Of a stretch of DNA of 55,570 bases, positions 34,269 to 44,006 are shown piece by piece. Positions within the stretch are counted from its first letter, which is position 1. Each line of letters begins with the position of its first letter. The stretch is from Lachnospiraceae bacterium (GTDB lineage Bacteria > Bacillota > Clostridia > Lachnospirales > Lachnospiraceae): the NCBI GenBank assembly GCA_029053015.1, contig JAIDHX010000030.1:1-55570 (forward strand). The letters run 5' to 3'. The notes beneath the pieces were generated by a model. That model was given only the letters and a program-made list of their open reading frames with translations, was not told the DNA's origin and did not search any database. The position numbers and the translations under genes are program-made.

Positions 34269-34595
34269 ATGGCTAAAAAATTCGGTAAATTTGTGCTCTT
34301 TACAGCTGCTGCGGCTGCTGCATGCGCCGGTGTTTATTATTATTTCCAGAACAAAGAAAAGCTGTCTGCTGATTTAAACGATGAAGACGACGATTATGAC
34401 GATTTCAGCGACGATCTGGATGATAGCGATTCCAGCCGTTCTTATGTTTCCTTAAACCACGACGAGGCTTCCGCAGAAGGCGATGCTCCTTTTGAAAAGC
34501 TCTCTTCTTTGGTTTCCGATGTTGCGGAAAAGACCGAGGAAAAGGTTGAGGAATTTTTTGATGAAGATGCAGAGGATGAAGCTTCTGCAGAGTAG
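34269..34595 (+). CDS. Small membrane-anchored acidic protein (108 aa)
   Basis: No named family recognised. Residues about 7-26 (KFVLFTAAAAAACAGVYYYF) form one hydrophobic segment, which could be a TM anchor or an uncleaved signal. The rest is strongly acidic (NDEDDDYDDFSDDLDDSD) with a C-terminal amphipathic helix KTEEKVEEFFDEDAED. The gene has a good AAAGGAG site and codon use like its neighbours, so it is real. Small acidic one-TM proteins of this layout are common in Lachnospiraceae and uncharacterised. It converges on the MocR gene and shares its terminator. Confidence 0.8.
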   Translation: MAKKFGKFVLFTAAAAAACAGVYYYFQNKEKLSADLNDEDDDYDDFSDDLDDSDSSRSYVSLNHDEASAEGDAPFEKLSSLVSDVAEKTEEKVEEFFDEDAEDEASAE

Positions 34596-34655
34596 TCTTT
34601 TTCATCTGCTGTGATGCGCAGCATGCCCTGTTACTAAATTTCAATCATCACAAAA

Positions 34656-34690
34656 AAGCAGGTCTGGTTTATAACCAGGCCTGTTTCAAT
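34656..34690. terminator. Bidirectional terminator overlapping the MocR gene 3' end
   Basis: CAGGTCTGGTT and AACCAGGCCTG pair around a TAT loop with one mismatch or bulge, followed by TTTCAATTTTG on the plus strand and CTTTTTTG on the minus strand. The stop codon of the minus-strand gene (34669-34671) is at the loop, and its last residues are encoded by the right arm. Confidence 0.85.
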
Positions 34691-36159
34691 TTTGCAATTC
34701 CTTCCGGAATCTCCTCTTTGCGCAACCCGCCATATCCCAGGATCACCGTGGGATTTCCTGCTTCGTCGCTCTGTGCCACTCTTGCCTCCGAAAATGCGTA
34801 CACACGCACGCCATTCTCCTGTGCCCGTTCTACAAGCTCTTTCTCCGTAAAGCTTTTGTCCCGCAGACCAAGCAGCAGATGCAGTCCCGCATCCTCTCCC
34901 GATATTCTGAATTTTTTTAAGAAAGGCTTCAACTCCTGCAGCAGAATATCGTGCTTTTCCCGATAGATTTTGCGGGTCTTGTTCAAATACCGCTCAAAAT
35001 ATCCATCCCTTATAAATTCATTTAAAATGCGTTGGTCAATACGGGATACGGTCGATGAGTAAAAATAGCATTCCTTTTGGTAGCGTTTCAGCAGGCGGGG
35101 CGGCAGCACCATATAGCTGACACGAATCGCCGGCGCAATCGCTTTTGAAAAAGTGCCGATATAAATCACATTGCCTCCCGTATCCGCTCCCTGCAGGGAA
35201 GGAATCGGCTTGCCCTTATAGCGGAATTCACTGTCATAATCGTCTTCTATCAGATACCTCTCTTCCGCCTCGCCTGCCCATCTTAAAAGCTCCATCCGCC
35301 TCCCGATTGGCATGGTTATGCCGGACGGATATTGATGGGAGGGCATTACATATGCCGCCTGCACCTGCTTTTCATACAGTTCCTCCGCTTTCATGCCGTT
35401 TTTGTCCATGCCGATGATTTCCACCCGATAGCCAAAGGACTTAAAGATATGGAAAGCCCGCTTGTAAGTGGGATTCTCCATGGCAATTCCGGCAGCCTGT
35501 CCTAAAAGCTTCTCTAAAATCATCAGCAGATAGTCGTTTCCTGCGCCGACCACAATCTGTTCCGGCATACAGTTGACGCCCCTCGCAGAATGTAAATAGC
35601 GGCTGATGGTCTGGCGCAAATCATAGTCGCCCTGCGGCTCTCCCAGTGCAAAAAGCTCCTCGTTGCCCTCCGTCAGAATATTCTTTGTAATCCGCTTCCA
35701 CACACTGAAAGGAAAGACACTCATGTCCAGTCCATTCGGCGAGAAATCCAAGCCTGCATCTTTTCCGCAGGCTTTGCGTACAGCTTTTTCGTACGCTTTG
35801 CCTGCATCTTTTCCGCAGGCTTTGGGAACAGCTTTTTCGTCCGCTTTTTTTATCCGGTTTTCCTGTTCCACACCGTCAAGACTGCCCTGCATATTCCCTT
35901 CCGGCAGTTCTTCCAGCCTGCACACAAAAAAGCCTTTGTGCGGCACCGCCTCAATATACCCTTCTGATACAAGCTGCTCATAGGCAAAATCCACCGTGCT
36001 TCGGGAAATCTGCAAATATTCTGCCAGTGCGCGCGTAGAGGGAAGCCGCTCACCACTAAGCAGCTTCCCTCCCTTTATTTCCTCCCGTATGTGCTCGTAT
36101 ATCTGCTCATACAGATGCTTTGTACCGTCTGACTTCAGTTCAATCGCCATATCGTACAT
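34669..36159 (-). CDS. MocR/PdxR-type regulator: GntR winged helix fused to aminotransferase fold (496 aa)
   Basis: Regulator with an N-terminal GntR winged helix (HLYEQIYEHIREEIKGGKLLSGERLPSTRALAEYLQISRSTVDFAYEQL) and a C-terminal fold-type I aminotransferase-like domain that binds PLP. The PLP lysine is in YIGTFSKAIAPAIRVSYMVLP; NPTYKRAF, MPSHQYPSG and IEDDYDSEFRY match the family. MocR proteins control vitamin B6 or amino-acid genes; the target here is unknown. The linker contains a 16-residue tandem repeat (EKAVxKACGKDAG twice). ATG at 36159 follows AAGGAT and lies 5 nt after DUF2225. Confidence 0.93.
   Translation of the reverse strand: MYDMAIELKSDGTKHLYEQIYEHIREEIKGGKLLSGERLPSTRALAEYLQISRSTVDFAYEQLVSEGYIEAVPHKGFFVCRLEELPEGNMQGSLDGVEQENRIKKADEKAVPKACGKDAGKAYEKAVRKACGKDAGLDFSPNGLDMSVFPFSVWKRITKNILTEGNEELFALGEPQGDYDLRQTISRYLHSARGVNCMPEQIVVGAGNDYLLMILEKLLGQAAGIAMENPTYKRAFHIFKSFGYRVEIIGMDKNGMKAEELYEKQVQAAYVMPSHQYPSGITMPIGRRMELLRWAGEAEERYLIEDDYDSEFRYKGKPIPSLQGADTGGNVIYIGTFSKAIAPAIRVSYMVLPPRLLKRYQKECYFYSSTVSRIDQRILNEFIRDGYFERYLNKTRKIYREKHDILLQELKPFLKKFRISGEDAGLHLLLGLRDKSFTEKELVERAQENGVRVYAFSEARVAQSDEAGNPTVILGYGGLRKEEIPEGIAKLKQAWL
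35753..35841. repeat. 48-bp tandem duplication in the MocR linker
   Basis: Two copies offset by exactly 48 nt (starts 35753 and 35801), 38 of 41 compared bases identical, each beginning CCTGCATCTTTTCCGCAGGC, itself a small palindrome. The period keeps the frame and encodes EKAVxKACGKDAG twice. Confidence 0.85.
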
Positions 36160-36164
36160 AGATG

Positions 36165-37019
36165 TTATCCTTTTGCTTTTTTCAACTCTGCCACAATCTC
36201 GTCCTTCAAATCCCTTGCCTTATCCTTTACTCTTGCATTTGCTGTGGGTGTGGTCAAAAGCGCAGCAATCAGTCTGGACGCCACATCATATTTGCCTGCC
36301 CAGAAAGACAGTACAGCCAGAAGATAATCCACCGTATTTTCGTCCATACCGCACACGGGGAAATTCTCCGAAGCCTTTGCCGTACTAAACCCTTCCATGG
36401 CATTTTGCAGATATTCCTTTTCTGCTTCCTTTAACTCAGCGATTTTTTCTTTATTATCACCTTCCGCTGCCGCAAGCTCCTCCTGCCAGCCTCTCAAAAG
36501 CCACGCGGATTTCAAGCAGCAGTAAGCCTTCTCACTGGATTTGGCCTGCCGCACTACTGCGCTGGCAAGTGCAAGCTGATAACGCTCAAACGCCTGCTCG
36601 TAGGTATAGCTTTCTCCGGTATGGGGCGTCAAACGCACCTTGCTGCTGATATTTTCTTTAATCAATTTGACCTGACCTGCCGTCATCGGCACAAAATAAC
36701 GCGTTATGGCAGAAAAGCCGCAATGCGGGCAGACCACAACGTCATACTTCTGCGCATCGATACCTTCATAGACAGGACGTAAATCCTTGTCTGTGCGAAG
36801 CAGCTTTGCCTTGCCGGACTTCATCACCTTGCTTGTCACCTTTGCACTACATACAGGGCATTCAAAGCTGCGGTCAAATATCAAATCCTTCTCCTGTACC
36901 TTTACAACTTCCTTCTCCTGTTTGCCATCCTTCTTTTCGTCCTTGGGCTCTTCATAAATACTGGTATTTTCCAGATTTCCCAGCCCCAGCTTGGACAGTC
37001 CCGACAATAGATTGCTCAT
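36165..37019 (-). CDS. DUF2225 domain protein (284 aa)
   Basis: Cytoplasmic zinc-ribbon plus TPR-like helical protein of the DUF2225 family. Zinc-type motifs CPVC (in FECPVCSAK) and CPHC (in VVCPHCGFSA) are about 47 residues apart, followed by ITRYFVPMTAGQ and a helical region (SYTYEQAFERYQLALASAVV, KAYCCLKSAWLLRGWQEELAA). A lysine-rich segment at residues 25-45 precedes the ribbon. Function unknown. It begins 2 nt after the glnS stop and ends 5 nt before the MocR start, so it is in the same transcript. Confidence 0.87.
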   Translation of the reverse strand: MSNLLSGLSKLGLGNLENTSIYEEPKDEKKDGKQEKEVVKVQEKDLIFDRSFECPVCSAKVTSKVMKSGKAKLLRTDKDLRPVYEGIDAQKYDVVVCPHCGFSAITRYFVPMTAGQVKLIKENISSKVRLTPHTGESYTYEQAFERYQLALASAVVRQAKSSEKAYCCLKSAWLLRGWQEELAAAEGDNKEKIAELKEAEKEYLQNAMEGFSTAKASENFPVCGMDENTVDYLLAVLSFWAGKYDVASRLIAALLTTPTANARVKDKARDLKDEIVAELKKAKG

Positions 37020-37021
37020 CT

Positions 37022-38689
37022 CTAATCCTCCTTCTTAGGCAGCACAAACGAACTCTTCAAGGATACAATACGGTTAAATACCGGTGCTCCTTCCTCTGAG
37101 TCCTTATAATCGACGCAGAAGAACCCATTGCGGACAAACTGAAAGCTTTCATATGCCTTCGCATCCGCAAGCGCCGGCTCTAAGTATGCCTCTCTCACAG
37201 TCAACGAATTGGGATTTAAGTTGAGGCTTCCGTCTTCGTTATACACACCGCTCTCTTCGTCTATAATATTTTCATACAGCCTTACTGTTGCTTTTACGGC
37301 TTCCTTTGCCGGCACCCAGTGAATCGTTCCCTTCACTTTTCTGCCATCCGGACTGTTTCCGCCCTTGGAAGCAGGGTCATAAGTACAGTGTACCTCCGTA
37401 ATAACGCCGTTCTCATCCTTCACGCAGCCGGTACAGGTCACAAAGTAGGCGTTCATCAGCCTTACCTCGTTGCCCGGGAACATACGGAAATACTTTCTGG
37501 GAGGCTCTTCCATAAAATCCTCCCTCTCAATATACAATTCACGCCCAAAAGGAATCTTACGTTTCCCCAGCGCTTCGTTTTCCAGATTGTTGGGAGCCTC
37601 CAGCATCTCGCTCTCCCCTTCCGGATAATTGTCGATAATCAGCTTTACAGGATCGAGCACCGCCATCATGCGGGGCCGCTTCAGCTTCAGATCTTCCCTG
37701 ATGCAGTACTCCAACATGGCATAGTCTGCGGAGGAATTGGCCTTGGATACGCCGCAAAGCTCCACAAACATTCTGATGGATTCCGGCGTAAAGCCCCTTC
37801 TCCTGAGTGCTGCAATGGATACCAGCCTCGGGTCGTCCCAGCCGTCCACGATGCCTTCTTCCACCAGCTTCTTGATATAGCGCTTGCCCGTTACCACATT
37901 GGTCAGATACATCTTGGCAAATTCGATCTGCTTGGGCGGATGGGGATATTCCAGTTCCCGCACTACCCAGTCGTAGAGCGGTCTGTGATCCTCAAACTCC
38001 AGCGTACAGATGGAATGGGTGATGCCCTCGATGGCATCCTCTATCGGATGGGCAAAATCGTACATAGGATAGATACACCATTTATCACCTGTGTTGTGGT
38101 GCGGTATATGCGCCACACGGTATATCACGGGGTCTCTCATATTGATGTTGGGGGACGCCATATCGATGCGCGCACGCAGCACCTTCTCGCCATCCGCGTA
38201 TTTTCCTTCCTTCATCTCCTCAAAGAGCTTCAGGTTTTCCTCCACGCTCCGTCCGGCGTTAGGGTCTTCCTTTCCCGCCTCCGTCAGCGTTCCCCGATAC
38301 TCCCTGATCTCGTCTGCGCTCAAATCAGAAACATATGCCTTGCCTTTCTTTATCAGCTTTACGGCACCTTCATACATTTCCTCAAAATAGCCGGAGGCAA
38401 AAAACAACCTGTCCTCCCAGTCGGCTCCCAGCCATGCCACATCCGCCTTGATGGACTCTACAAATTCTTCCTTTTCCTTCGTCGGGTTGGTGTCATCAAA
38501 ACGAACGTTAAATTTTCCGCCATATTTCTGCGCCAGACCATAGTTGAGCAGAATACTCTTTGCATGTCCGATATGCAGATAGCCGTTGGGCTCCGGTGGG
38601 AAACGGGTATGAACCGTGTCGTACACGCCCTCTGCCAAATCCTTGTCGATAATCTGTTCAATAAAATTTCTGCTTTCTGTCTCGCCCAT
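37022..38689 (-). CDS. glnS: Glutaminyl-tRNA synthetase (555 aa)
   Basis: Class I synthetase that charges tRNA-Gln directly. HIGH motif in [22 protein letters not shown], then [21 protein letters not shown], and [23 protein letters not shown], where GlnRS/GluRS type is clear; the C-terminal beta-barrel anticodon domain is present. The second signature, normally MSKRK, reads [11 protein letters not shown] here, keeping only the Lys-Arg. I start at the ATG at 38689, nine bases after GAGGTC, instead of 38713, which has no site. The window also encodes GatCAB, so this organism has both routes or uses GatCAB mainly for Asn. Confidence 0.95.
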   Translation of the reverse strand: MGETESRNFIEQIIDKDLAEGVYDTVHTRFPPEPNGYLHIGHAKSILLNYGLAQKYGGKFNVRFDDTNPTKEKEEFVESIKADVAWLGADWEDRLFFASGYFEEMYEGAVKLIKKGKAYVSDLSADEIREYRGTLTEAGKEDPNAGRSVEENLKLFEEMKEGKYADGEKVLRARIDMASPNINMRDPVIYRVAHIPHHNTGDKWCIYPMYDFAHPIEDAIEGITHSICTLEFEDHRPLYDWVVRELEYPHPPKQIEFAKMYLTNVVTGKRYIKKLVEEGIVDGWDDPRLVSIAALRRRGFTPESIRMFVELCGVSKANSSADYAMLEYCIREDLKLKRPRMMAVLDPVKLIIDNYPEGESEMLEAPNNLENEALGKRKIPFGRELYIEREDFMEEPPRKYFRMFPGNEVRLMNAYFVTCTGCVKDENGVITEVHCTYDPASKGGNSPDGRKVKGTIHWVPAKEAVKATVRLYENIIDEESGVYNEDGSLNLNPNSLTVREAYLEPALADAKAYESFQFVRNGFFCVDYKDSEEGAPVFNRIVSLKSSFVLPKKED

Positions 38690-38748
38690 AACCGTCTGAC
38701 CTCTCACTTCCATAATACGCGCAGTCTCTGCGCTTTTACATCCAATTT

Positions 38749-41241
38749 CTATCTTAACACATATGCCTCTGCCTTAGCAAGCAGTTCTTCCAGCGAATAA
38801 ATGGGACACGAGTACACCTGCTCCCCAATCGTCCCCGTAAACAACCTGCTTCCGCCCTGCTCTATCCCGCAAAGGCTGTCTATTCTGGCAAGCAGCTTAC
38901 AGTCGGAATTCAGCATATAGCCCTCGCTCCCCGAGCCGCCAATAAAGAAATTGCCGTCTTTATCCGTCCCAAAAAAGGTATTGAGACTGAGCAAAGAAAT
39001 TTCATCAATACTGCCCTTTAAGCTCATGTCCGCCGTACCATAGATTTCCAGCGTATTGTCATTGTAAACGACAAACATCAGGCTTTCATCCGTACTGTAG
39101 AAAATACTGTTTACCAAATCCGCTCTGGACAGTCCTTTTTCTTTGGCATGTTCCACCGCCTCCTGATAAGTAAGGCGGTATGTTTCCGGCACTATTACCT
39201 CTCCGTCGTACTCCTCCATGTCTTCCCCCTCACTGTACTCATATACCGTGACGTGGTTGTCTGAATAGGGCAGCACCAGATATCCGCCGTTCATTATCTT
39301 ATAATTCAATACATTCTGCGAATGGCACATAAACACATTTGACATGAGATAGTCATCCCCGCTCTCCACTACAATCAGATGCAGTTCGCCGCTTCTGGTA
39401 AACACAAGGTATCTGTCCAGATTGCTGAATACTGCGACTCCCGATGCCGTATTGCTCAGGACAAAGCTTGCATATTCCGAACCGTCCGTCATATCCACCA
39501 GCATAACATTCTCATAGGAAGCAAGCAGCAGATGATGGGCGCCTTCCGCATAAGGACGCTGCATAAAGTCTGCATAAAAACTTTCATACTCTCTGCTCCA
39601 CAAGACTTTACCCGCAGCAAGGTCATATGCCATAAGAACCGTGCTGGCGCTCCTGTAATCTTCTTTGCTGTAGACCAGCTTAATATACGCTATGCCGTCC
39701 TTTGTCCGCACCAACAGATTGTGTCCCTTGCCGACGGCAATCGGGTCAGAAATCACATTTTCCGAAAGATTCCAGAAATACAGAAAATTTTCCGTCTCCC
39801 AGTAAGGAGAATCCTCCAAATGCTGCTCCTCCGTAAAAATCAAATACGCACTGTCCTCACTGAAGAAAATCTCACTGCCTAAATCTCTTTCCTCCTCAGG
39901 CGTATATTCATAGAGCTGTGTCAGCGTCTGCGTATCATAAATGCGCATTTTCGACAAGTCTCTGACAACAAAATATTTTTCCTGCTCGTCCGCATACACA
40001 CCTAACACGGATGTGCTTTCAATAGTATCCGTTACCTTTCCCTGTGCAATGTCATAAACCAATACGTCATTCTCATCCGTTGCGTAGAGCAGCCTGTTAT
40101 TGTCCAAAAACACACAGTCCGTCTCGGACGCAACTGCAAAAGCAGAATCCCGGATTGTGCCCCGTACCGTTCCGGATGCAATATCCCAGATTGTCAGCGT
40201 TTCCGACCGGTCATAGGTCAGAAGTGTTTCCCTGTCCTGGGACACAGACATTAAACTGATGATACCCGCCGTCTCCATTTGGTATTGCGGTTTCAGCTTG
40301 CTGCCGTTGTCATAAACATACATAGCGCTCGTCAGCGCATACTGCGCCTCCGCAGTATAAGGCATCTCTATACCATTGTACTCCGTCAGCGCCTGTCTTG
40401 CCGTCTCGATTGCGCCGATTCTGTCTCCGGCAGCAAGCTGGCGAGAGGATTCCTCCGCAAGGCTGACTGCCTGGTACTGTAAAAGATTATGATTCTGTAT
40501 ACTGATCTCCATGCTTTGCGCCTGAATTTCCGCGCTCTGCGCCTGTATCTGTTCCTTCTGCTTTTGTATCTGCAGCACCATCGCGGTACTTATCGTGCCA
40601 AAAGCAAAGCACACGATTGTGCCTGTCAGAGACGCCACCAGTATCCGGCGCATTTTTCTCTCCCGATGTCTCTGGCGCAAGTCGTCATAGGTCAGGGAAA
40701 ACATGGGTGCCACCAGACGCAGAATCTCCGTCCGCATGGCTTTTAACATCTCTTTCTTATTTTTTCCGCGGACATCCGCCGCCAGCGGCTCCATAGCCCT
40801 TTTCACGGTTTCCGTCGTGCCGTCCGGCTTTTCCACGGTTTCTTCGTAAAAGAGCAGTTCCTCGGGAAAAGAGTCTTCCGGCTCCCCTTCTATCAGAACG
40901 GCAAAGACCTTCTCCCGCCCGTGCAGGCGGATAAAAGTCTCAATTTCTTTCTTGCACCACAGAGACTCCCTGAGCCGCGGGGAACAGATGACAATCAGAA
41001 ATTCCGAACCCTGCAGCGCCTGCATAATCGGGTCCTCAAGATTGCTGGTGAGCGGCAGTTCGTCCTTGTCGCGGAATACCCGCTCTATTTTTTTCCGTCC
41101 TGCTTTTTTTGATACATTGCCGGGCAGACGGAACGCCTCCAACTGTTTATGCAGGTTTTCCGCCACAAATTTGTCAAGTTCACTGTGCCTGTAGCTGATA
41201 AAGGCATCATAGGTATACTTTTTTTCCGTTTCTTTTTCCAT
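38749..41241 (-). CDS. TIR domain membrane protein with C-terminal beta-propeller (830 aa)
   Basis: Signalling protein of unknown trigger. Residues 8-135 are a TIR domain ([63 protein letters not shown]); E99 in WCKKE is at the place of the NADase glutamate. A TM segment spans about 199-221, followed by a Gln-rich coiled coil (224-262) with repeats of the type QIQAQSxEIQAQS. The remaining ~550 residues look like WD40-type blades ([40 protein letters not shown]). It starts on the base where the DHH gene stops (TAATG), so both are coupled. A stand-alone defence role is not supported by other neighbours. Confidence 0.88.
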   Translation of the reverse strand: MEKETEKKYTYDAFISYRHSELDKFVAENLHKQLEAFRLPGNVSKKAGRKKIERVFRDKDELPLTSNLEDPIMQALQGSEFLIVICSPRLRESLWCKKEIETFIRLHGREKVFAVLIEGEPEDSFPEELLFYEETVEKPDGTTETVKRAMEPLAADVRGKNKKEMLKAMRTEILRLVAPMFSLTYDDLRQRHRERKMRRILVASLTGTIVCFAFGTISTAMVLQIQKQKEQIQAQSAEIQAQSMEISIQNHNLLQYQAVSLAEESSRQLAAGDRIGAIETARQALTEYNGIEMPYTAEAQYALTSAMYVYDNGSKLKPQYQMETAGIISLMSVSQDRETLLTYDRSETLTIWDIASGTVRGTIRDSAFAVASETDCVFLDNNRLLYATDENDVLVYDIAQGKVTDTIESTSVLGVYADEQEKYFVVRDLSKMRIYDTQTLTQLYEYTPEEERDLGSEIFFSEDSAYLIFTEEQHLEDSPYWETENFLYFWNLSENVISDPIAVGKGHNLLVRTKDGIAYIKLVYSKEDYRSASTVLMAYDLAAGKVLWSREYESFYADFMQRPYAEGAHHLLLASYENVMLVDMTDGSEYASFVLSNTASGVAVFSNLDRYLVFTRSGELHLIVVESGDDYLMSNVFMCHSQNVLNYKIMNGGYLVLPYSDNHVTVYEYSEGEDMEEYDGEVIVPETYRLTYQEAVEHAKEKGLSRADLVNSIFYSTDESLMFVVYNDNTLEIYGTADMSLKGSIDEISLLSLNTFFGTDKDGNFFIGGSGSEGYMLNSDCKLLARIDSLCGIEQGGSRLFTGTIGEQVYSCPIYSLEELLAKAEAYVLR

Positions 41242-42776
41242 TATGCTTCCTCCACGGCAATTTCGTCGTAGGTTTTTGCAAAAATATCCTTTTCTACTAC
41301 ATATACGTCGTGTAAATCGTTACGGCGGACAGCCAGGTAGTCACCCGGACGTCCTAACATGTACTTTTCCTTGTCCCATGCCGTAAACACCTTTACGCCC
41401 TTGGTCAGCGGGCGCGCATAAATCTGTACCTCGCCGGTTGGCACGCACATCATGGCATAGTCGGTAAGCACCAGATCTTTTCCGTCCGACCTGTTTTTTA
41501 TCATCGGCACATACTTCGAATTGTCGCTGCGCCCGCTGCTCGTATACTTCTGGTTCAGCTCCATATAAGACTGTTCGAATTTTGCCCTGTGGTTCGGGTA
41601 AACCTCGCCCTTGATACCGATGATAATGTACAAATCTTCTTCCACCGTCAGGTTGATATCACCCTCCAGCGTCCTTATGGTGATGGGCGTTCCAATGGGC
41701 AGAACCTGCGCCGCCTTGACGAAGCCAACGGGGATTTTCCGCTTGTGATAGAGCTTCATATCGCTTGTGTCCGCCTCGTACTCATTGGAGTAGATAACCG
41801 TAAAGCTGTCGAAATACTCCGTCATACGGTTGTTAAAATACCCTTCGGCGTGGAGGGTCGGATAATGCTCTTCATACAGCTTCATGCTGACAAAACCGCC
41901 CGCCTTCTCGTAATGTCCGCCGCCCGATCCGATATTTTCCGTGAGATATGACGCAAGCTCGCTTGCGTTTACTTCCTTGATACAGCTTCTGACCGACAGT
42001 TTATAGCCGTCGCCGGTCTCGTTGAACACCACGCAGGTTTTGATAATATCCACCTGCAGCAGAAAATCGCTGATAAGTCCAAGTATGTTAGGGTCGCAGG
42101 GCTGCGCCTTAATCACCGCAAATTCATAATCGTCGTTGTAGCTGTAGCGAATCATGGCGATGCCCGCTATCTCCAGTTCTTTCAGGGAAAGATTGGAATT
42201 GCGGAACAGCGTAATCAGCGACTTGTCATAGGGAAGCGCCTCGCGCATATCCATGTCAAGCGGATTGTAAAGTTCCGAAAACTGATTGGTGTCCGTGTAC
42301 AGACCATAATACAGCGCTGTTCCCAGACCATTTTCATCGTCTACCTTAAATCCTGCGTCCCCCAAAAGTTTCCAGACAAGCGTAGAACAGCTTCCCAAAT
42401 GGGACTGGATGATACTTAAGGGTATGCTCTCAACCTCCTCCTGATGATGGTCGATAATGGCAATTTCATCGCCTGTAATTCCGGTTACATTACCTGCACC
42501 ATACTGGCAGTCAACCGTAATCAACAGCCCGCCCACATGCAGCTTTGCATTTGTCTCCGGCTTAATATACTCGACGGGAATGTGCAGTTTTTCTATCATC
42601 AGCACCAGATTGGACTTCTGAATCTTGTTTCTGCCGCTGTAAACCAGCCGGACATCCTTTCCCTTCTCTTTAAAATAACAGTACAGACCGTAGCCCGACG
42701 CCAGCGCATCGGCGTCGGGATTGTCGTGGCACTGTATGGTTACTAAATCAAATCCATCTAAATCTTGTAATTTCAT
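41241..42776 (-). CDS. DHH/DHHA1 phosphoesterase with C-terminal PGDYG-like domain (511 aa)
   Basis: Predicted Mn-dependent phosphoesterase acting on small nucleotides (oligoribonucleotides, pAp or cyclic dinucleotides). N-terminal motifs IQCHDNPDADALASG and IAIIDHHQEE are the DHH signature; DTNQFSELY and the DHHA1 glycine-rich loop NIGSGGGHYEKAGGF follow. After about residue 330 there is an extra ~180-residue region ending LGRPGDYLAVRRNDLHDVYVVEKDIFAKTY, which matches the PGDYG pattern as I know it. That fusion is unusual against the ~320 residues of NrnA. It lies 19 nt after the AICAR transformylase gene and overlaps the TIR gene by one base. Confidence 0.87.
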   Translation of the reverse strand: MKLQDLDGFDLVTIQCHDNPDADALASGYGLYCYFKEKGKDVRLVYSGRNKIQKSNLVLMIEKLHIPVEYIKPETNAKLHVGGLLITVDCQYGAGNVTGITGDEIAIIDHHQEEVESIPLSIIQSHLGSCSTLVWKLLGDAGFKVDDENGLGTALYYGLYTDTNQFSELYNPLDMDMREALPYDKSLITLFRNSNLSLKELEIAGIAMIRYSYNDDYEFAVIKAQPCDPNILGLISDFLLQVDIIKTCVVFNETGDGYKLSVRSCIKEVNASELASYLTENIGSGGGHYEKAGGFVSMKLYEEHYPTLHAEGYFNNRMTEYFDSFTVIYSNEYEADTSDMKLYHKRKIPVGFVKAAQVLPIGTPITIRTLEGDINLTVEEDLYIIIGIKGEVYPNHRAKFEQSYMELNQKYTSSGRSDNSKYVPMIKNRSDGKDLVLTDYAMMCVPTGEVQIYARPLTKGVKVFTAWDKEKYMLGRPGDYLAVRRNDLHDVYVVEKDIFAKTYDEIAVEEA

Positions 42777-42795
42777 AACCCGCCCTTTTCTCTCC

Positions 42796-43974
42796 TTAAT
42801 GATGGAATAACCGAATTCCGGTAAATGCCATTGCCATATCGTACTTGTCGCAGCACTCGATTACCAAATCGTCCCTTACTGAGCCGCCCGGCTGTGCAAT
42901 ATATCTGACGCCGCTCTTTCGCGCCCTCTCCACATTGTCGGAGAACGGGAAAAAGGCGTCTGAGCCTAAAGTCACATCCTGCATTTTATCAAGCCATGCC
43001 CGCTTCTCCTCTGCCGTGAACACGGGCGGCTTTTCCTTGAATACCCTCTGCCATGCGCCCTCGGAGAGCACATCCATATATTCCTCGCCAATGTAATTGT
43101 CGATGGCATTGTCCCTGTCCGCTCTTCCCAAAGTGTCCACAAACTGTAAGGAAAGCACCTGCGGCGACTGGCGCAGAAACCAGTTGTCCGCCTTCTGTCC
43201 TGCCAGCCTTGTACAGTGCACGCGGGACTGCTGCCCTGCGCCGATACCGATTGCCTGTCCGTCCTTCACGTAGCATACGGAATTGGACTGGGTATACTTC
43301 AGCGTAATCAGTGCAATCTTCATGTCCATCAGAGCCTGCGCCGGAATTTCTTTATTTTTTGTGACGATATTGCCGAGAAGTGCATCGTCGATGGCAAGCT
43401 CGTTCCTGCCCTGCTCGAAGGTGATACCGTACACCTGCTTTTTCTCAACGGGAGCAGGTACATAGGACTCGTCAATCTGTATGATATTGTATGCGCCCTT
43501 TTTCTTTGCCTTAAGAAGAGCAAGCGCTTCGTCCGTATAGCCCGGGGCAATCACGCCGTCGGACACCTCTCTCTTAATCAGGCGCGCCGTGTCCTCGTCG
43601 CACACATCGGAAAGCGCGATAAAGTCGCCAAAGGATGACATTCTGTCCGCGCCGCGGGCTCTCGCATAGGCACAGGCAAGCGGAGAAAGCTCTCCCAAGT
43701 CGTCCACCCAGTAAATCTTCGCAAGCGTCTCTGTCAGCGGAAGTCCCACTGCCGCTCCCGCAGGGGATACATGCTTAAAAGAAGCCGCCGCCGGAAGTCC
43801 GCTTGCCGCCTTCAGTTCCTTTACAAGCTGCCAGCCGTTAAAGGCGTCCAAAAAGTTGATGTAGCCGGGCTTTCCGTTTAAGACGGTAACCGGAAGTTCG
43901 CTTCCGTCTTCCATGTAGATGCGGGACGGCTTCTGGTTGGGGTTACAGCCGTATTTCAGTTCGATTTCGTTCAT
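42796..43974 (-). CDS. AICAR formyltransferase, standalone PurH C-terminal half (392 aa)
   Basis: Transfers formyl from 10-formyl-THF to AICAR, the penultimate step of IMP synthesis. The sequence corresponds to the AICARFT half of PurH alone: MNEIELKYGCNPNQKPSRIY, AASFKHVSPAGAAVG (catalytic Lys-His), GDFIALSDVCDEDTARLIKREVSDGVIAPGYTDEAL, SNSVCYVKDGQAIGIGAGQQSRVHCTRLAG, and SDAFFPFSDNVERARKSGVRYIAQPGGSVRDD. No IMP cyclohydrolase half is fused; a PurO-like gene one locus upstream may provide it. The first gene of a minus-strand run with DHH, TIR and glnS. Confidence 0.93.
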   Translation of the reverse strand: MNEIELKYGCNPNQKPSRIYMEDGSELPVTVLNGKPGYINFLDAFNGWQLVKELKAASGLPAAASFKHVSPAGAAVGLPLTETLAKIYWVDDLGELSPLACAYARARGADRMSSFGDFIALSDVCDEDTARLIKREVSDGVIAPGYTDEALALLKAKKKGAYNIIQIDESYVPAPVEKKQVYGITFEQGRNELAIDDALLGNIVTKNKEIPAQALMDMKIALITLKYTQSNSVCYVKDGQAIGIGAGQQSRVHCTRLAGQKADNWFLRQSPQVLSLQFVDTLGRADRDNAIDNYIGEEYMDVLSEGAWQRVFKEKPPVFTAEEKRAWLDKMQDVTLGSDAFFPFSDNVERARKSGVRYIAQPGGSVRDDLVIECCDKYDMAMAFTGIRLFHH

Positions 43975-44006
43975 GTTTTGTCTCCTTACTCTTTTCTTTT
44001 TTGTTG

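Noticed and set aside
37319..38800. 493-aa plus-strand frame antisense to glnS
   Set aside because: Fully covered by glnS, whose synthetase motifs are unambiguous; no ribosome binding site or domain supports the antisense frame.
38749..41241. Classical anti-phage (Thoeris-like) system around the TIR gene
   Set aside because: The neighbours are glnS, a DHH phosphoesterase and AICAR transformylase, with no SLOG/ThsA-type effector; the TIR protein has a propeller instead.
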